Position numbers and translations under genes: made by a program. The notes under the pieces were generated by a model, which saw only the letters and a program-made list of their open reading frames with translations, was not told the DNA's origin and searched no databases. A stretch of DNA of 64,000 nucleotides. Origin: Sporosarcina sp. Te-1 (GTDB lineage: Bacteria > Bacillota > Bacilli > Bacillales_A > Planococcaceae). Location: NCBI RefSeq assembly GCF_017498505.1, contig NZ_CP071798.1, positions 1,550,001-1,614,000 on the forward strand. The letters are read 5' to 3'. Position 1 is the first letter of the stretch, and each line of letters starts with the position of its first letter. Below are positions 7,880 through 16,924 of this stretch, piece after piece.

Positions 7880-9280
7880 TCATTCCATTTGAATATCGCC
7901 TGTTTCCGTCTCATCCAACAGATGCTTCCCGTACCAAGCGACAACATCGCGAATCAATTCGGGCATGATATACTCCTTCGGCGCATCCTTCAGTAAAGGG
8001 AAGAAATAACCGAAGGTGAACATGTCCAATGTAACAAGTCGATAGATCATGTCTTCCTTCACTTTCTCGTTTCCAATCAGCACCGTCTCATCTTCCATAC
8101 GCAGCCGTTGATGGATCATAGCTCCCATCAGACTGCCGCGGAAGCCGAGCCCTCTAACTTCAGTCCCAGGCAGTTGCTCATTCAAAGAAAGCTCGTACAG
8201 CGCCCTCAGCTCTCCGCCATTCAGCATCACGACACACGGGTTGATGGGATGGGGCAGCAAAGCGTGCAAATCCCCTTTTGTCACCCAACCTTTCTGTAGC
8301 CCGCTTAGAAAGATACCCGCGTTAAACAACGCACAATCCGCTTCTGTATATGCAATCAACGCCTCACCAAAGAAGGAGGCAAGTTGGCTTGGACCGAATA
8401 AATCCTGCGGCATCGTTTCGATATTGTAAAAGACCTTCTCATCTAATGTTTTCTTTCCGCGATCCATCAATTCATTCGCCATATCGATATCTTTCGGCCC
8501 ACTGTCTAATAGGTCGCAGCGGACAACCGACGCTTCCTTTTGCAGTATTCTTTTTTTCGCCATATCGTATTCCAAGCGGACATGTCCAACATACATGCCG
8601 AATTTACCGGTTGCGGCTAATAACGTATCTCCAACCCACTCCCCTTCGGTAAATAAATGATGTGTATGGGCTCCTAAGATTACATCAATTTCTTCTATTT
8701 CTACCGCAAGCTTCCGATCCTCGTGGACACCAAGATGGGAAAGGCAAATAAGGATATCCGTCTGCTCTTGAATTTCTGCAACAACCTTTTTAAGTGCGGC
8801 ATGCGGTTCCGTGATCGCCCAGCCGAGCCGCGAATAAAACGGAGGGTACATCGCGGTAGCCCCTACCACACCTACGCGCAGTCCGTCTGTGGTTTCATAG
8901 ATACGATATGGTTTTACCCACTTCGGAAAGGTCCCATCCGGCTCTTCCAAATTACAGAGGATGACGTCGAATGCCGCCCCTTCATATAGCGTATTCAATG
9001 CATTTTTCGATAAGGTGATGCCTTCATTGTTGCCAATGGTCACCGCATCATAACCCGCACTGTTCAAAAGGGCGACATTCCCTTTCCCCCTCGTTCCTTC
9101 CGTATAAGGGTGAGATCTGTCAATATGATCGCCAATATCGAAAACAAAGCAAGCTTCGCCGAATGCCTTATGCCTTTCTTTCTCCCCGGTCACATAACGG
9201 CTTATTTTCGGCCAGTTATCAAAATGGCTATGAAGATCATTCGTATGGTAAATATGTAATGAGACGATGTCTTTCTTCAT
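7880..9280 (-). CDS. yunD: Metallophosphoesterase of the 5'-nucleotidase/UshA family (YunD-like)
   Basis: A 466-residue two-domain phosphoesterase. The N-terminal metal-binding domain shows TNDLHSHF, FDIGDHIDRS, IGNNEG, CLSHLG and GAHTHH. The C-terminal nucleotide-binding domain covers about residues 280-450. The usual GNHE box reads GNNE, so one canonical His is replaced by Asn. I believe this is a trait of the YunD subgroup rather than damage here. There is no signal peptide, so it acts in the cytoplasm. It is tightly packed with yunE (1 base between stop and start). Substrate unknown; nucleotide or sugar-nucleotide phosphates are likely. Confidence 0.88.
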   Translation of the reverse strand: MKKDIVSLHIYHTNDLHSHFDNWPKISRYVTGEKERHKAFGEACFVFDIGDHIDRSHPYTEGTRGKGNVALLNSAGYDAVTIGNNEGITLSKNALNTLYEGAAFDVILCNLEEPDGTFPKWVKPYRIYETTDGLRVGVVGATAMYPPFYSRLGWAITEPHAALKKVVAEIQEQTDILICLSHLGVHEDRKLAVEIEEIDVILGAHTHHLFTEGEWVGDTLLAATGKFGMYVGHVRLEYDMAKKRILQKEASVVRCDLLDSGPKDIDMANELMDRGKKTLDEKVFYNIETMPQDLFGPSQLASFFGEALIAYTEADCALFNAGIFLSGLQKGWVTKGDLHALLPHPINPCVVMLNGGELRALYELSLNEQLPGTEVRGLGFRGSLMGAMIHQRLRMEDETVLIGNEKVKEDMIYRLVTLDMFTFGYFFPLLKDAPKEYIMPELIRDVVAWYGKHLLDETETGDIQME

Positions 9281-9281
9281 A

Positions 9282-10106
9282 TTAACCCCAAATCCCTTCT
9301 ATGATCGATCGGATTCCAAACAGCAATAAAATGACCCGCAGAACGACGACCAGTGTCTCCGAATTCATTTTTTTATTCAGCATCGAACCAACCGTGCCGC
9401 CAATATACGCACCAGGAATGACTGGAAGCGTGTAAAGCCAAGGCACATGCCCTAGCGAAATATGTGTGATCGAGTTGACGATTGCCGATAAGAACACCAT
9501 GAACATCGACGTACCGACCGCGACATGTGGTGGGAAGAGAAAAAGCAAAATCATCGCCGGGACAATCATCGTTCCCCCGCCGATACCAAACAAACCGGAA
9601 GTGAAGCCAATCACAAAGGTGAGCAGCAAGGCAAACCAGACTGGATAGCCATATACATGCGTTTCTCCTTTTGGATCGATGAACGTCCGTTCCTTGCCAT
9701 GGTTGACGAACCAATGGATCGGCTTCAAATACTTCCGTGCGAGCAGTAAAACAGCTAATACAATCAGCAAAATGCCAAAGTATAAATTGAATGATGGCAG
9801 GTCGACACTTTTATTCACAAACGCACCGATCAATGTTCCTGGAACCGTGCCCACAAAGAAAATGAGCCCGCTTCGATAATCCACTGTTTTCACTTTCATA
9901 TGAGAAATGGTCGAGGAAAGCCCATTAAAAATCATCATGATGACAGATAACCCGACAACACTTTGCGGTGTAATGCCGGGAATCCAGCCTAAGTCGATGC
10001 CCACTAGTAAAGTAAGAGGAACCAGGATGGTTCCACCGCCCAAACCAACAATGGATCCTAGCACGCCGGATAGCGCACCGATAATTGCTAACAACACGTA
10101 TTCCAT
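9282..10106 (-). CDS. yunE: TauE/SafE-family membrane transporter (YunE-like)
   Basis: A 274-residue polytopic membrane protein of the TauE/SafE (DUF81) family, whose members move sulfite, sulfoacetate or related organic anions. The internal two-fold repeat is visible: GSIVGLGGGTILVP in the first half and SGLFGIGGGTMIVP in the second. The stop of yunF and the start of yunE share one base (TAATG), so the genes are translationally coupled. The substrate cannot be predicted. Confidence 0.88.
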   Translation of the reverse strand: MEYVLLAIIGALSGVLGSIVGLGGGTILVPLTLLVGIDLGWIPGITPQSVVGLSVIMMIFNGLSSTISHMKVKTVDYRSGLIFFVGTVPGTLIGAFVNKSVDLPSFNLYFGILLIVLAVLLLARKYLKPIHWFVNHGKERTFIDPKGETHVYGYPVWFALLLTFVIGFTSGLFGIGGGTMIVPAMILLFLFPPHVAVGTSMFMVFLSAIVNSITHISLGHVPWLYTLPVIPGAYIGGTVGSMLNKKMNSETLVVVLRVILLLFGIRSIIEGIWG

Positions 10107-10969
10107 TACTCGTCTCCTCCAAAGAGGTCCAACTGTTTCGGTGCAGGCCCGACACTATCGAGTCCTTGCAAACGCTGAAAGCGCTTGGCATTCTCTGCCG
10201 CATGCCCACCGGAATTGTTGTTGAACACGATGTAGATCTGTTCCGACTGCTTTTCCAATTCAGCGACAGCCGTTCCGATGTCAGTCAGCTCTTCATCGGA
10301 ATAATCATATAAATAACGTACTTTCCGCCATTCTTTACTATCTCCGGTGACATTTCGCCATCCGCCCACATTCCGCCCATGCAGACGGACAAACGTTTTA
10401 TCGGACCTCGTCGCAATCGGAACGAGCGGAACACTGCCTTCTCCCGCCTGCGGTTCATCGCAAACCGTATGGATCGCCTTCAATTCTCGCAGCAGATCAA
10501 GCGTCCTCTCCTTATATTGTTCCGAATACCAGCTTTGATGGCGGAACTCAATGGCCACATCATAGTCTGCCAGCTCCATGCATATGTATCTGATTTCCTC
10601 GACATGTCCCCGTTTGCAATCAAACCATGGCGGAAACTGGACAAGCACCATGGCAAGCTTTCCCGCTTCCTTCAAGGGCCCGATCGACAACCGGAATGCC
10701 TGAAACATCTCTTCAGGCGTATCATAAGGAATTTTCCCCCGCTGGTGGCCAGTCATGCCTTGGTACGCCTTAACAATAAATTGAAAGGAGTCCGGCGTCT
10801 CCCTGATCCATTTCTGGATATTCCGTTCGGGCTGAATGGCATAAAAACTCGAATCCAACTCCACAATAGGAAAATGGGTACTGTAATCGATCAATTTCTC
10901 TTTGGCATTTGAAGTGGGGCTATATACATCGGGATGATCTCCCCAACCTGTCAAACCGACTTGAATCAA
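10106..10969 (-). CDS. yunF: DUF72 protein (YunF-like)
   Basis: A 287-residue TIM-barrel-like protein of the DUF72/YecE family, recognised from VGLTGWGDH at the start, FPIVELDSSFYA, QFPPWF, AIEFRHQSWY and FVRLHGRN. The function of the family is unknown. It is the first gene of the yunF-yunE-yunD run, overlapping yunE by one base. It is intact at both ends, with SPTSNAKEKL in the variable N-terminal loop. Confidence 0.88.
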   Translation of the reverse strand: MIQVGLTGWGDHPDVYSPTSNAKEKLIDYSTHFPIVELDSSFYAIQPERNIQKWIRETPDSFQFIVKAYQGMTGHQRGKIPYDTPEEMFQAFRLSIGPLKEAGKLAMVLVQFPPWFDCKRGHVEEIRYICMELADYDVAIEFRHQSWYSEQYKERTLDLLRELKAIHTVCDEPQAGEGSVPLVPIATRSDKTFVRLHGRNVGGWRNVTGDSKEWRKVRYLYDYSDEELTDIGTAVAELEKQSEQIYIVFNNNSGGHAAENAKRFQRLQGLDSVGPAPKQLDLFGGDE

Positions 10970-11286
10970 TGCCCTCTCCCCTTTCTAAAACTACGTATAA
11001 TCCATCATAGCATATGCATAACCGGATGGAATGGTAGTTTGCATTTCTGTCCTCACTCTCCCCCTTTCCCTTTTTGGAATAGCAGTAACCGTCTGGATCA
11101 GCCTGCCGGGAGGCGTTTTTATGCAATTGCAGTAAATAAACTAAATGGAATCATACGCAGGAACCTTCCGCTGCTAAATTAATGCTTGATTTCACCGCTA
11201 AATGCTTTAGTATATACTTTTGTAGATCTATGGTTTGCAGAAGATGGAACGAACACAAAGGATAAATGTTTTAATTGGAGGTTATT
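10970..11286. other. Intergenic region between divergent yunF and a small hypothetical gene
   Basis: About 315 bases. A TTGATT/TATATA-like element near 11188-11215 could serve the plus-strand gene at 11287, but the spacer is 19 bases and I would not insist on it. A short GCCT/AGGC hairpin with T run near 11097-11122 has too short a stem to call. Confidence 0.35.
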
Positions 11287-11550
11287 ATGAATTATAGAGT
11301 TTGTAACAAAGCAGTATTTGAACAAGCACAGGTACGATCGGTATCAGATGTGCCGTTCACCGAGGAAGAACTTCAAAACGGCATGAAGTTGGCGGTATCT
11401 AAGGAAGATACGTCCCTGGCACTGTATGTAGTAGATGTGGACGGCCAGAAAAAGTTCGAAGTTCGTTGGGATGATTCGCATGAGCTATTCACTGGTTGGT
11501 ATTCCGCTTGGGAAAATTTCACTTGGTGCCTGAATATAGCAGGTAAGTAA
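11287..11550 (+). CDS. Hypothetical protein, 87 residues
   Basis: A small acidic protein with no family I recognise. It starts at ATG 11287 behind an ideal TTGGAGG site (7-base spacing). An in-frame TTG at 11275 lies inside that site and is not the start. The sequence is soluble-looking (MNYRVCNKAVFEQA, then KKFEVRWDDSHELFTGW) with two Cys and several Trp near the end. A strong terminator follows the stop, so the gene is a monocistronic unit. Real by ribosome site and terminator; function unknown. Confidence 0.7.
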   Translation: MNYRVCNKAVFEQAQVRSVSDVPFTEEELQNGMKLAVSKEDTSLALYVVDVDGQKKFEVRWDDSHELFTGWYSAWENFTWCLNIAGK

Positions 11551-11551
11551 C

Positions 11552-11595
11552 AAAAAGGAAGAACAAGTCCCTAGAGACTTGTTCTTCCTTTTTTT
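11552..11595. terminator. Strong bidirectional terminator
   Basis: An 18-base arm (11552-11569) that is A-rich then GGAAGAACAAGTC pairs with GACTTGTTCTTCC plus a T run (11576-11593). It serves the small plus-strand gene and the convergent phn transporter operon. Confidence 0.95.
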
Positions 11596-11607
11596 CTTGC
11601 TTTATGA

Positions 11608-12414
11608 TTATCCGCGAACAATCTTATTACGGATTTTATTCGAAAGAAATTCCACAATCAAGATCAATACCATGAGCCCGATTAAAATGGAACCTACTTC
11701 GGACCATTTGTAGCCATTCATCGCAAAAATCAACGGAGCCCCAATACCGCCTGCTCCGACTAATCCAAGAATTGCTGCATCCCGTAAGTTCATATCATAC
11801 CGGTATATCGCGACCGATAAAAACATGGCCGATAATTGGGGGATGATGCCGTACCGGATCTTTTCAAACGTTGTACAGCCGATGGACTCAAGGGACTCGA
11901 GGATATTCACTTCCAAATCCTCAATAATGTCCACAAAGAGCTTGGACAGCATGCCGATGGACGTCAATGCCATCGTCAGCACGCCCGCAAACGGTCCTGG
12001 CCCTGTCACACGGATGAACATCAGACCGTACACGATTGCAGGGATCGTCCTGACAAAGATTAAAAAGAGACGGATGATAAATGCGACCGGTTTCGGCACG
12101 ATGTTGGATGCCGACAAAAATGCGAGCGGAATCGCCAGGATAGCCCCGACAATGGTCCCTAAAAAGGCGATTGCCATTGTTTCAAGCAGCAGATAAGGAA
12201 CACCATTTGTATTAAAGGTGAACAACAAATCCGTGTTCGGTGTTACAATCCCGTGCAAAATATTTTTGGCGATCGCCACGCCATTGCTTGTGAAATTGGA
12301 TAGATCAACGGCGGTTAAAGACCACATGAGAAAGAGGATCAAAACAACAGCGGTGATCACATTTTGCACAGTGCGTTTTGGTTCGTTCAATAAATGCTTT
12401 TCAATACTATTCAT
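11608..12414 (-). CDS. phnE: Phosphonate/phosphite-type ABC importer, permease (second)
   Basis: An inner-membrane permease of the PhnE type, about 268 residues with six or so helices and an EAA-like cytoplasmic loop (ESLESIGCTTFEKIRYGIIP). I chose ATG 12414, five bases behind AAAGGTGG. GTG at 12423 falls within that ribosome site. It lies 11 bases after the first permease gene, so PhnC, two PhnE paralogues and PhnD form one importer. Such systems carry phosphonates, phosphite or hypophosphite, and residues alone do not separate these. The operon ends at the strong terminator at 11552-11595. Confidence 0.9.
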   Translation of the reverse strand: MNSIEKHLLNEPKRTVQNVITAVVLILFLMWSLTAVDLSNFTSNGVAIAKNILHGIVTPNTDLLFTFNTNGVPYLLLETMAIAFLGTIVGAILAIPLAFLSASNIVPKPVAFIIRLFLIFVRTIPAIVYGLMFIRVTGPGPFAGVLTMALTSIGMLSKLFVDIIEDLEVNILESLESIGCTTFEKIRYGIIPQLSAMFLSVAIYRYDMNLRDAAILGLVGAGGIGAPLIFAMNGYKWSEVGSILIGLMVLILIVEFLSNKIRNKIVRG

Positions 12415-12425
12415 TGTGACCACCT

Positions 12426-13241
12426 TTATAATAATTTCTTTCTAAAGTATTCACTGATCGTTTCGATGATAAAGACGGTGACGGCAAGTAGCAGTAAAAT
12501 CATACCGACATTCGCATAATTGCGCCATCCGAGGCTTTCATTGAGCAGTAAACCGATACCGCCCGCCCCGACATATCCCAAGATGGCGGCATACCGCACA
12601 TTTCCCTCGAAACAGAAGATGGCGTTAGACAGATAGTTCGGCAAGATTTGTGGCATTACGGCAAAACGGAATGCCGAAAAGGTCGAGTGGCCCATCGATT
12701 GCATCGCTTCAAACGCCTTTAAATCCGCATTCTCTATCTGCTCGTACAGCAGCTTCCCGACATAAGCAATCGTGAAGATAAAAATGGCGACAGTACCCGC
12801 CATTGTTCCGATACCGAAGATGAATGTTGCGATCAATGCGGCTACCAAGGTAGGCAAAGTACGCAATAAGCTTAAAATGAATTTGGTCACAACAACCACT
12901 GTCCTGCTTTTAATCATATTCGAAGAAGCGAAATAGGCGAGCGGCAAGGCAAGCACGGCACCCAGCACAGAGCCAAGCAGAGACATTTTAATGGTGTCAA
13001 ACAACGGCTGCCAAAGTCTGTCCAGGTAATTCCAATTGGGAGGGATCATATCGACGATGATCTTCCAAAAGCTCAAGATTCGCTTCTTTTCGGTTAACAC
13101 TTGGATGTCAAACCCAGTAATCTGGACAGAATAATAGAAGCAAATGATCAGGATCAAAATGACTAACGGCGCTTTGGAGCGTTTAACGGGAACGGTTTTT
13201 CCGTTTGGCAATGTAATGGACTTTGTTTTTAAGATGTTCAA
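12426..13241 (-). CDS. phnE: Phosphonate/phosphite-type ABC importer, permease (first)
   Basis: A 271-residue permease paralogous to the next gene. The cytoplasmic coupling segment is EAMQSMGHSTFSAFRFAVMP, and the GYVGAGGIGLLL segment near the C-terminus matches GLVGAGGIGAPL of the partner, which shows their common origin. The start overlaps the end of phnC by four bases (translational coupling). It presumably forms a heterodimer with the second PhnE in the membrane. Confidence 0.92.
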   Translation of the reverse strand: MNILKTKSITLPNGKTVPVKRSKAPLVILILIICFYYSVQITGFDIQVLTEKKRILSFWKIIVDMIPPNWNYLDRLWQPLFDTIKMSLLGSVLGAVLALPLAYFASSNMIKSRTVVVVTKFILSLLRTLPTLVAALIATFIFGIGTMAGTVAIFIFTIAYVGKLLYEQIENADLKAFEAMQSMGHSTFSAFRFAVMPQILPNYLSNAIFCFEGNVRYAAILGYVGAGGIGLLLNESLGWRNYANVGMILLLLAVTVFIIETISEYFRKKLL

Positions 13242-13999
13242 TTGCCAGTCAGCTCCTCTTCCAGCTTCCCGTTGTAAATGTGATCCAGAATTTCGTCCGT
13301 CACTTCACTTGCCGGGCCATCGTAAACGATTTCGCCGTTTCGGATGCCGACGACTCGTGTCGCATATTCGAGTGCCAAATCGACATGGTGAATGTTGATG
13401 ATGACGGTCATATTCATTTCCTTATTGATGCGCTGAAAGTCTGTCATGACTTGTTTGGCTGTAATCGGATCCAAGGAAGCGACAGGTTCATCGGCTAAGA
13501 TAATGCTTGGTTTTTGAGCGAGCGTCCGTGCGAGTGCCACACGCTGCTGCTGGCCGCCGGAAAGCTGATCGACCCGAATGAAGGCTTTGTCCAAAATATT
13601 CACCCGATCGAGTGCTTCGAGCGCCTCAATCTTTTGCTGTTTTGTATATAATCCTAAGATTTTTCGCCAAACGGGCATATCGGGGACAAAGGAGACAAGG
13701 ACATTTTTGAGGGAGGAGATACGGTTTACGAGGTTAAATGATTGGAAAATCATCCCGATTCCTCTCCGCAGCTTTCTGATTTCATACCCTCTCAGCTTTG
13801 ATACTTCCACATTGTTTACGAGAAGAGAACCGCTGGAGATATCATGCATTCGATTCACACAGCGCAGCAGGGTCGACTTACCCGCACCGGACAGCCCGAT
13901 CACCGCCACATATTCCCCTTGTTCAATCGTTAAATTGATATCTTTTAACGCCACATAGCCATTGTCGTACTTTTTTTGGACGTTTTGGAACTTAATCAT
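13238..13999 (-). CDS. phnC: Phosphonate/phosphite-type ABC importer, ATP-binding protein
   Basis: A 253-residue ABC ATPase with all motifs: Walker A GLSGAGKST (about residues 36-44), Q-loop MIFQSFNLV, signature LSGGQQQRVALAR, Walker B IILADEP and the switch region NIHHVDLA. It powers uptake by the two PhnE subunits. It is separated from upstream phnD by 68 bases containing a hairpin that probably tempers its expression relative to the binding protein. Confidence 0.94.
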   Translation of the reverse strand: MIKFQNVQKKYDNGYVALKDINLTIEQGEYVAVIGLSGAGKSTLLRCVNRMHDISSGSLLVNNVEVSKLRGYEIRKLRRGIGMIFQSFNLVNRISSLKNVLVSFVPDMPVWRKILGLYTKQQKIEALEALDRVNILDKAFIRVDQLSGGQQQRVALARTLAQKPSIILADEPVASLDPITAKQVMTDFQRINKEMNMTVIINIHHVDLALEYATRVVGIRNGEIVYDGPASEVTDEILDHIYNGKLEEELTGN

Positions 14000-14021
14000 T
14001 CAGTATTCACTACCTTTACTT

Positions 14022-14053
14022 ATAAAAAGAGGAACACACAAGATGTTCCCCCT
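14022..14053 (-). terminator. Intercistronic hairpin/partial terminator between phnD and phnC
   Basis: On the minus strand GGAACA (14049-14044) pairs with TGTTCC (14036-14031), followed by TCTTTTTAT. The position after the binding-protein gene fits a leaky terminator that lets phnD be made in excess over the membrane parts. Confidence 0.65.
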
Positions 14054-14067
14054 TTATGTCTTTGTAT

Positions 14068-15111
14068 TTAGTTTGAACTAAGTTCTTGCACAAGCTCTTG
14101 TGCTTTCCGTTCATTGTCATAGTCGGAGTCTTTCGCTTCTTGGTAACCGTCATGGCTATAGATGGCAATGACTTCTTTACCTTCTTCGGAATTCCCGATA
14201 TTGATAAATGCTTTTTGGAGTGCCTTTTTCAAATCGTCTGTCATGACGTCAGAGTTTTTGCTGACGCTGACAGTATCGTTATAAATTGCTGGCATGACTC
14301 CGATGACATCAGTTTCAGCCCAGATATCATTGGAACGGCTAAACTCGGTTGTCCATTTATCCGCAAAGTCGATACGTGCATCCGCATACGTTACAAGTAC
14401 ATCTGTTTGACCAGCAGCAAGACGGGCAAACGCGCTTCCGTATGAATCCGCCTGAACCACTTTTGAAAGATCGGTGATGGTCTTGCCATAATTCTCATCC
14501 AACCAAAGAGCTGGATAGATATAACCTGCTGGAGAGGATGAAGACATCACGTTCCAGCTAACATTGTCCAAGTCTTCGAACGTTACTTCTTCGCCGTTGT
14601 TCACTTTGTCAGCAAGCGCTCGGCCTTTTTCAGAAGGGCCTGCGATTAGAAGTGCACGGTACGAGCTTGCTTGTTCATCCGACTTTTCTGTCGGCTTGTT
14701 TTTATTCCACTCAGCCGGGTCGTCTGAATCGAGGCTCAAACCGGCACGAGTTGCTGTCAAAATGACTTCAGCACCGTCATCATAGAGGACATACGTACCG
14801 CCAGGAATTAAACCAATATCCGTTGTTCCAGCAGATAAGGCTTCACCGACAGCTTCATAGTTTGTTCCAACCGTAATGTCGACATTGTTGACATCATAGC
14901 CTTGCTCTGCAAGTTGGTCTTTTAACATGTCTTTCAGTGGCTCGGTTGCAGTAATAATTTCTTCTGGATCACGAGATGGTACGAAAGCAATGGAAAGTTT
15001 GTCGATTTTCTTATCGTCTCCATCGCTGCCGGATTTTTTGTCATCTGATCCACATGCAGCAAGTGAAATGCCCATTACAAGTACGAGCATTAACATAACT
15101 ATTTTCTTCAT
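14068..15111 (-). CDS. phnD: Phosphate/phosphite/phosphonate ABC importer, substrate-binding lipoprotein
   Basis: A 347-residue lipoprotein with signal peptide and lipobox LAAC (Cys20), then a Ser/Asp/Lys linker and a PhnD-type periplasmic-binding fold beginning KLSIAFVPSRDPEEI. It captures the ligand outside the membrane and delivers it to PhnE. It is the first gene of the operon, with an AGGAGGTATATC ribosome site just before ATG. A promoter with an overlapping palindrome lies directly upstream. Ligand type is unresolved. Confidence 0.93.
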   Translation of the reverse strand: MKKIVMLMLVLVMGISLAACGSDDKKSGSDGDDKKIDKLSIAFVPSRDPEEIITATEPLKDMLKDQLAEQGYDVNNVDITVGTNYEAVGEALSAGTTDIGLIPGGTYVLYDDGAEVILTATRAGLSLDSDDPAEWNKNKPTEKSDEQASSYRALLIAGPSEKGRALADKVNNGEEVTFEDLDNVSWNVMSSSSPAGYIYPALWLDENYGKTITDLSKVVQADSYGSAFARLAAGQTDVLVTYADARIDFADKWTTEFSRSNDIWAETDVIGVMPAIYNDTVSVSKNSDVMTDDLKKALQKAFINIGNSEEGKEVIAIYSHDGYQEAKDSDYDNERKAQELVQELSSN

Positions 15112-15130
15112 ATGATATACCTCCTATGGT

Positions 15131-15171
15131 TTACACTAGACTAGTATAAATTACATTGTTAAAATTGCAAA
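15131..15171 (-). promoter_or_regulatory. phnD promoter with palindromic operator over the -10
   Basis: On the minus strand TTGCAA (15171-15166), a 16-base spacer and TATACT (15149-15144) form a sigma-A promoter. A near-perfect inverted repeat, TTTACACTAG/ACTAGTATAAA (15131-15151), covers the -10 and start region, where a repressor would act. Which protein binds is not visible; a PhoP site would be direct repeats instead. Confidence 0.6.
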
Positions 15172-15239
15172 GTAAAGATTTTGTAAAAGACTATTTTTGA
15201 AAATAAGAAAAAATTTTGGAAAGTGTATAGAGGTATAAA

Positions 15240-16778
15240 ATGAGAAAGATTTCTGTATTGGTGACAAGCGATGTACATGGATATATTATGCCGACTGACT
15301 TTTCAGGCGGGATGGAGACGCCGCTTGGTTTAGGGAAATTGGCAACCATCATTGAGGAAGAACGCAGCCTGAACCCAGTCCTTTTGATCGAAAATGGAGA
15401 CTTCATCCAAGGAAGCCCATTAACCTATTATGAGCAAAGCTTTGGGACGGAAGAGGAAAACGCGGTCATTCGTGCAGCGAATGCTCTTCGCTACGATCTT
15501 GCGGTATTCGGAAACCATGAATTCAACTTCGGATTGCCGGTTCTGAATCAAGTCGTGGAACAGTCCAACCACCCTTGGCTTGCAGCGAACATCAAACGCA
15601 AGGATGGGACCTACTTCACAAAGCCCTGGGTCCTAAAAGAGATTAATAGTGTTACGATTGCCATTGTCGGGGTCACAACGCAATTCGTCCCGGTTTGGGA
15701 AACAGCGGAAAATATCGAGGGGCTGATTTTCGAGGATGCGTTTGAAGCGGCGAAACGGGAAGTCGAATGGCTCCGAGCCAACCATGAGATCGATGTGATG
15801 ATTATCGCCTATCATGGCGGGTTCGAGTGTGATTTGGAAACAGGGACAGTCCAGGAAACTTCAAGGGAAAATGTCGGGTATCAAATTTGTAAAGAAATTA
15901 ATGGTGTGGATGTGGTCATTACGGGTCACCAGCACCGCGAAATTGCCCAGCATCTATTCGGAAAAGCCGTCGTACAGCCGGGAACGAAAGGTGTCTGCCT
16001 AGGAAAAATCGAATTGACCTTGGATGACAGCGGGAAATTGGTACAAGCCGCCCCATCCCTTGTCTATGTTGAGGATACCCCGGTGAATGGAGCTATCCGG
16101 GATTTAATCGAGCCGATCTACACAGAGACCGAGAACTGGCTTGACCAAAGTATCGGAAAAATCGAAGGGGATATGCTCATGAGCAGCCCGTTTGAGGCAA
16201 GGTTAAAGGGGCACCCGTATGTCGAGTTTATTAACCGTGTTCAAAACGAAGTTGGCGGCACATCGATCTCATGTATGGCCATCTTTAATGATGTCTGCCG
16301 GGGCTTTCATCCGAATGTGACGATGCGGGATATCGTAACGAATTATATCTTTCCGAATACGTTAAAGGTGCTGGAAGTAAAAGGGCGTCATATTATCGAA
16401 GCGCTTGAGCAATCGGCGACGTATTTCACCTTGCAGGACGGCGTTCCTGTCGTGTCGGAAAAGTTTCTAAAACCCAAAGCGCAGCCGTTCAACTACGATC
16501 TCTGGAGCGGAATCGATTATACGATCGATTTGCGCAAGCCGGAAGGCAGCCGCGTTGTTGAAGTGCTTTACAATGGAAAGCCGTTGCAACCGGAGAAAAC
16601 ATATGAAGTTGTCATGAATAATTATAGAGCGACCGGCGCAGGGAATTTTGAGTATTTCAGGGATTGTCCGGTTGTCAAAGACGTTCAGACGGATATGACG
16701 GAACTGATCGCGGATTATTTTGTGAAGCACAAAACTGTTCAGGCAAAAGCGATGCGCAATATGAAGATTTTATATTAA
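15240..16778 (+). CDS. Cytoplasmic bifunctional nucleotidase/2',3'-cyclic phosphodiesterase-type metallophosphatase
   Basis: A 512-residue UshA/CpdB-family enzyme. The metal-binding domain shows VTSDVHGYI, LIENGDFIQGSPL, VFGNHEFNFG, IAYHGGFE and VITGHQHREI. A C-terminal nucleotide-binding domain covers about residues 300-500. Unlike most family members it has no signal peptide. It is divergent from phnD across a 128-base gap, so the two units may share a phosphorus-scavenging role, either releasing phosphate from nucleotides or acting on products of phosphonate use. A GAGGTATAAA site precedes ATG 15240. A second, distant paralogue is yunD at 7880. Confidence 0.88.
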   Translation: MRKISVLVTSDVHGYIMPTDFSGGMETPLGLGKLATIIEEERSLNPVLLIENGDFIQGSPLTYYEQSFGTEEENAVIRAANALRYDLAVFGNHEFNFGLPVLNQVVEQSNHPWLAANIKRKDGTYFTKPWVLKEINSVTIAIVGVTTQFVPVWETAENIEGLIFEDAFEAAKREVEWLRANHEIDVMIIAYHGGFECDLETGTVQETSRENVGYQICKEINGVDVVITGHQHREIAQHLFGKAVVQPGTKGVCLGKIELTLDDSGKLVQAAPSLVYVEDTPVNGAIRDLIEPIYTETENWLDQSIGKIEGDMLMSSPFEARLKGHPYVEFINRVQNEVGGTSISCMAIFNDVCRGFHPNVTMRDIVTNYIFPNTLKVLEVKGRHIIEALEQSATYFTLQDGVPVVSEKFLKPKAQPFNYDLWSGIDYTIDLRKPEGSRVVEVLYNGKPLQPEKTYEVVMNNYRATGAGNFEYFRDCPVVKDVQTDMTELIADYFVKHKTVQAKAMRNMKILY

Positions 16779-16879
16779 GTCAGGTTAGGCATATTTGAAA
16801 GCAAAGCAAGCTTTCTTCTTGTCATCACACTGAACCAGACATCAGTACAGATGCCTGCAAGTTGGATACTGAATACAAC

Positions 16880-16913
16880 AAGCCAATCGGTTCTATACCT
16901 GATTGGCTTTTGT
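16880..16913. terminator. Bidirectional terminator
   Basis: AAGCCAATC (16880-16888) pairs with GATTGGCTT (16901-16909), followed by TTTGT on the plus strand. It separates the convergent phosphatase and histidine-kinase genes. Confidence 0.75.
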
Positions 16914-16924
16914 ACGTCGCAAAC

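Noticed and set aside
11097..11122. Short hairpin with T run upstream of the 87-residue hypothetical gene
   Set aside because: Only a four-base stem; too weak to call a terminator or attenuator.
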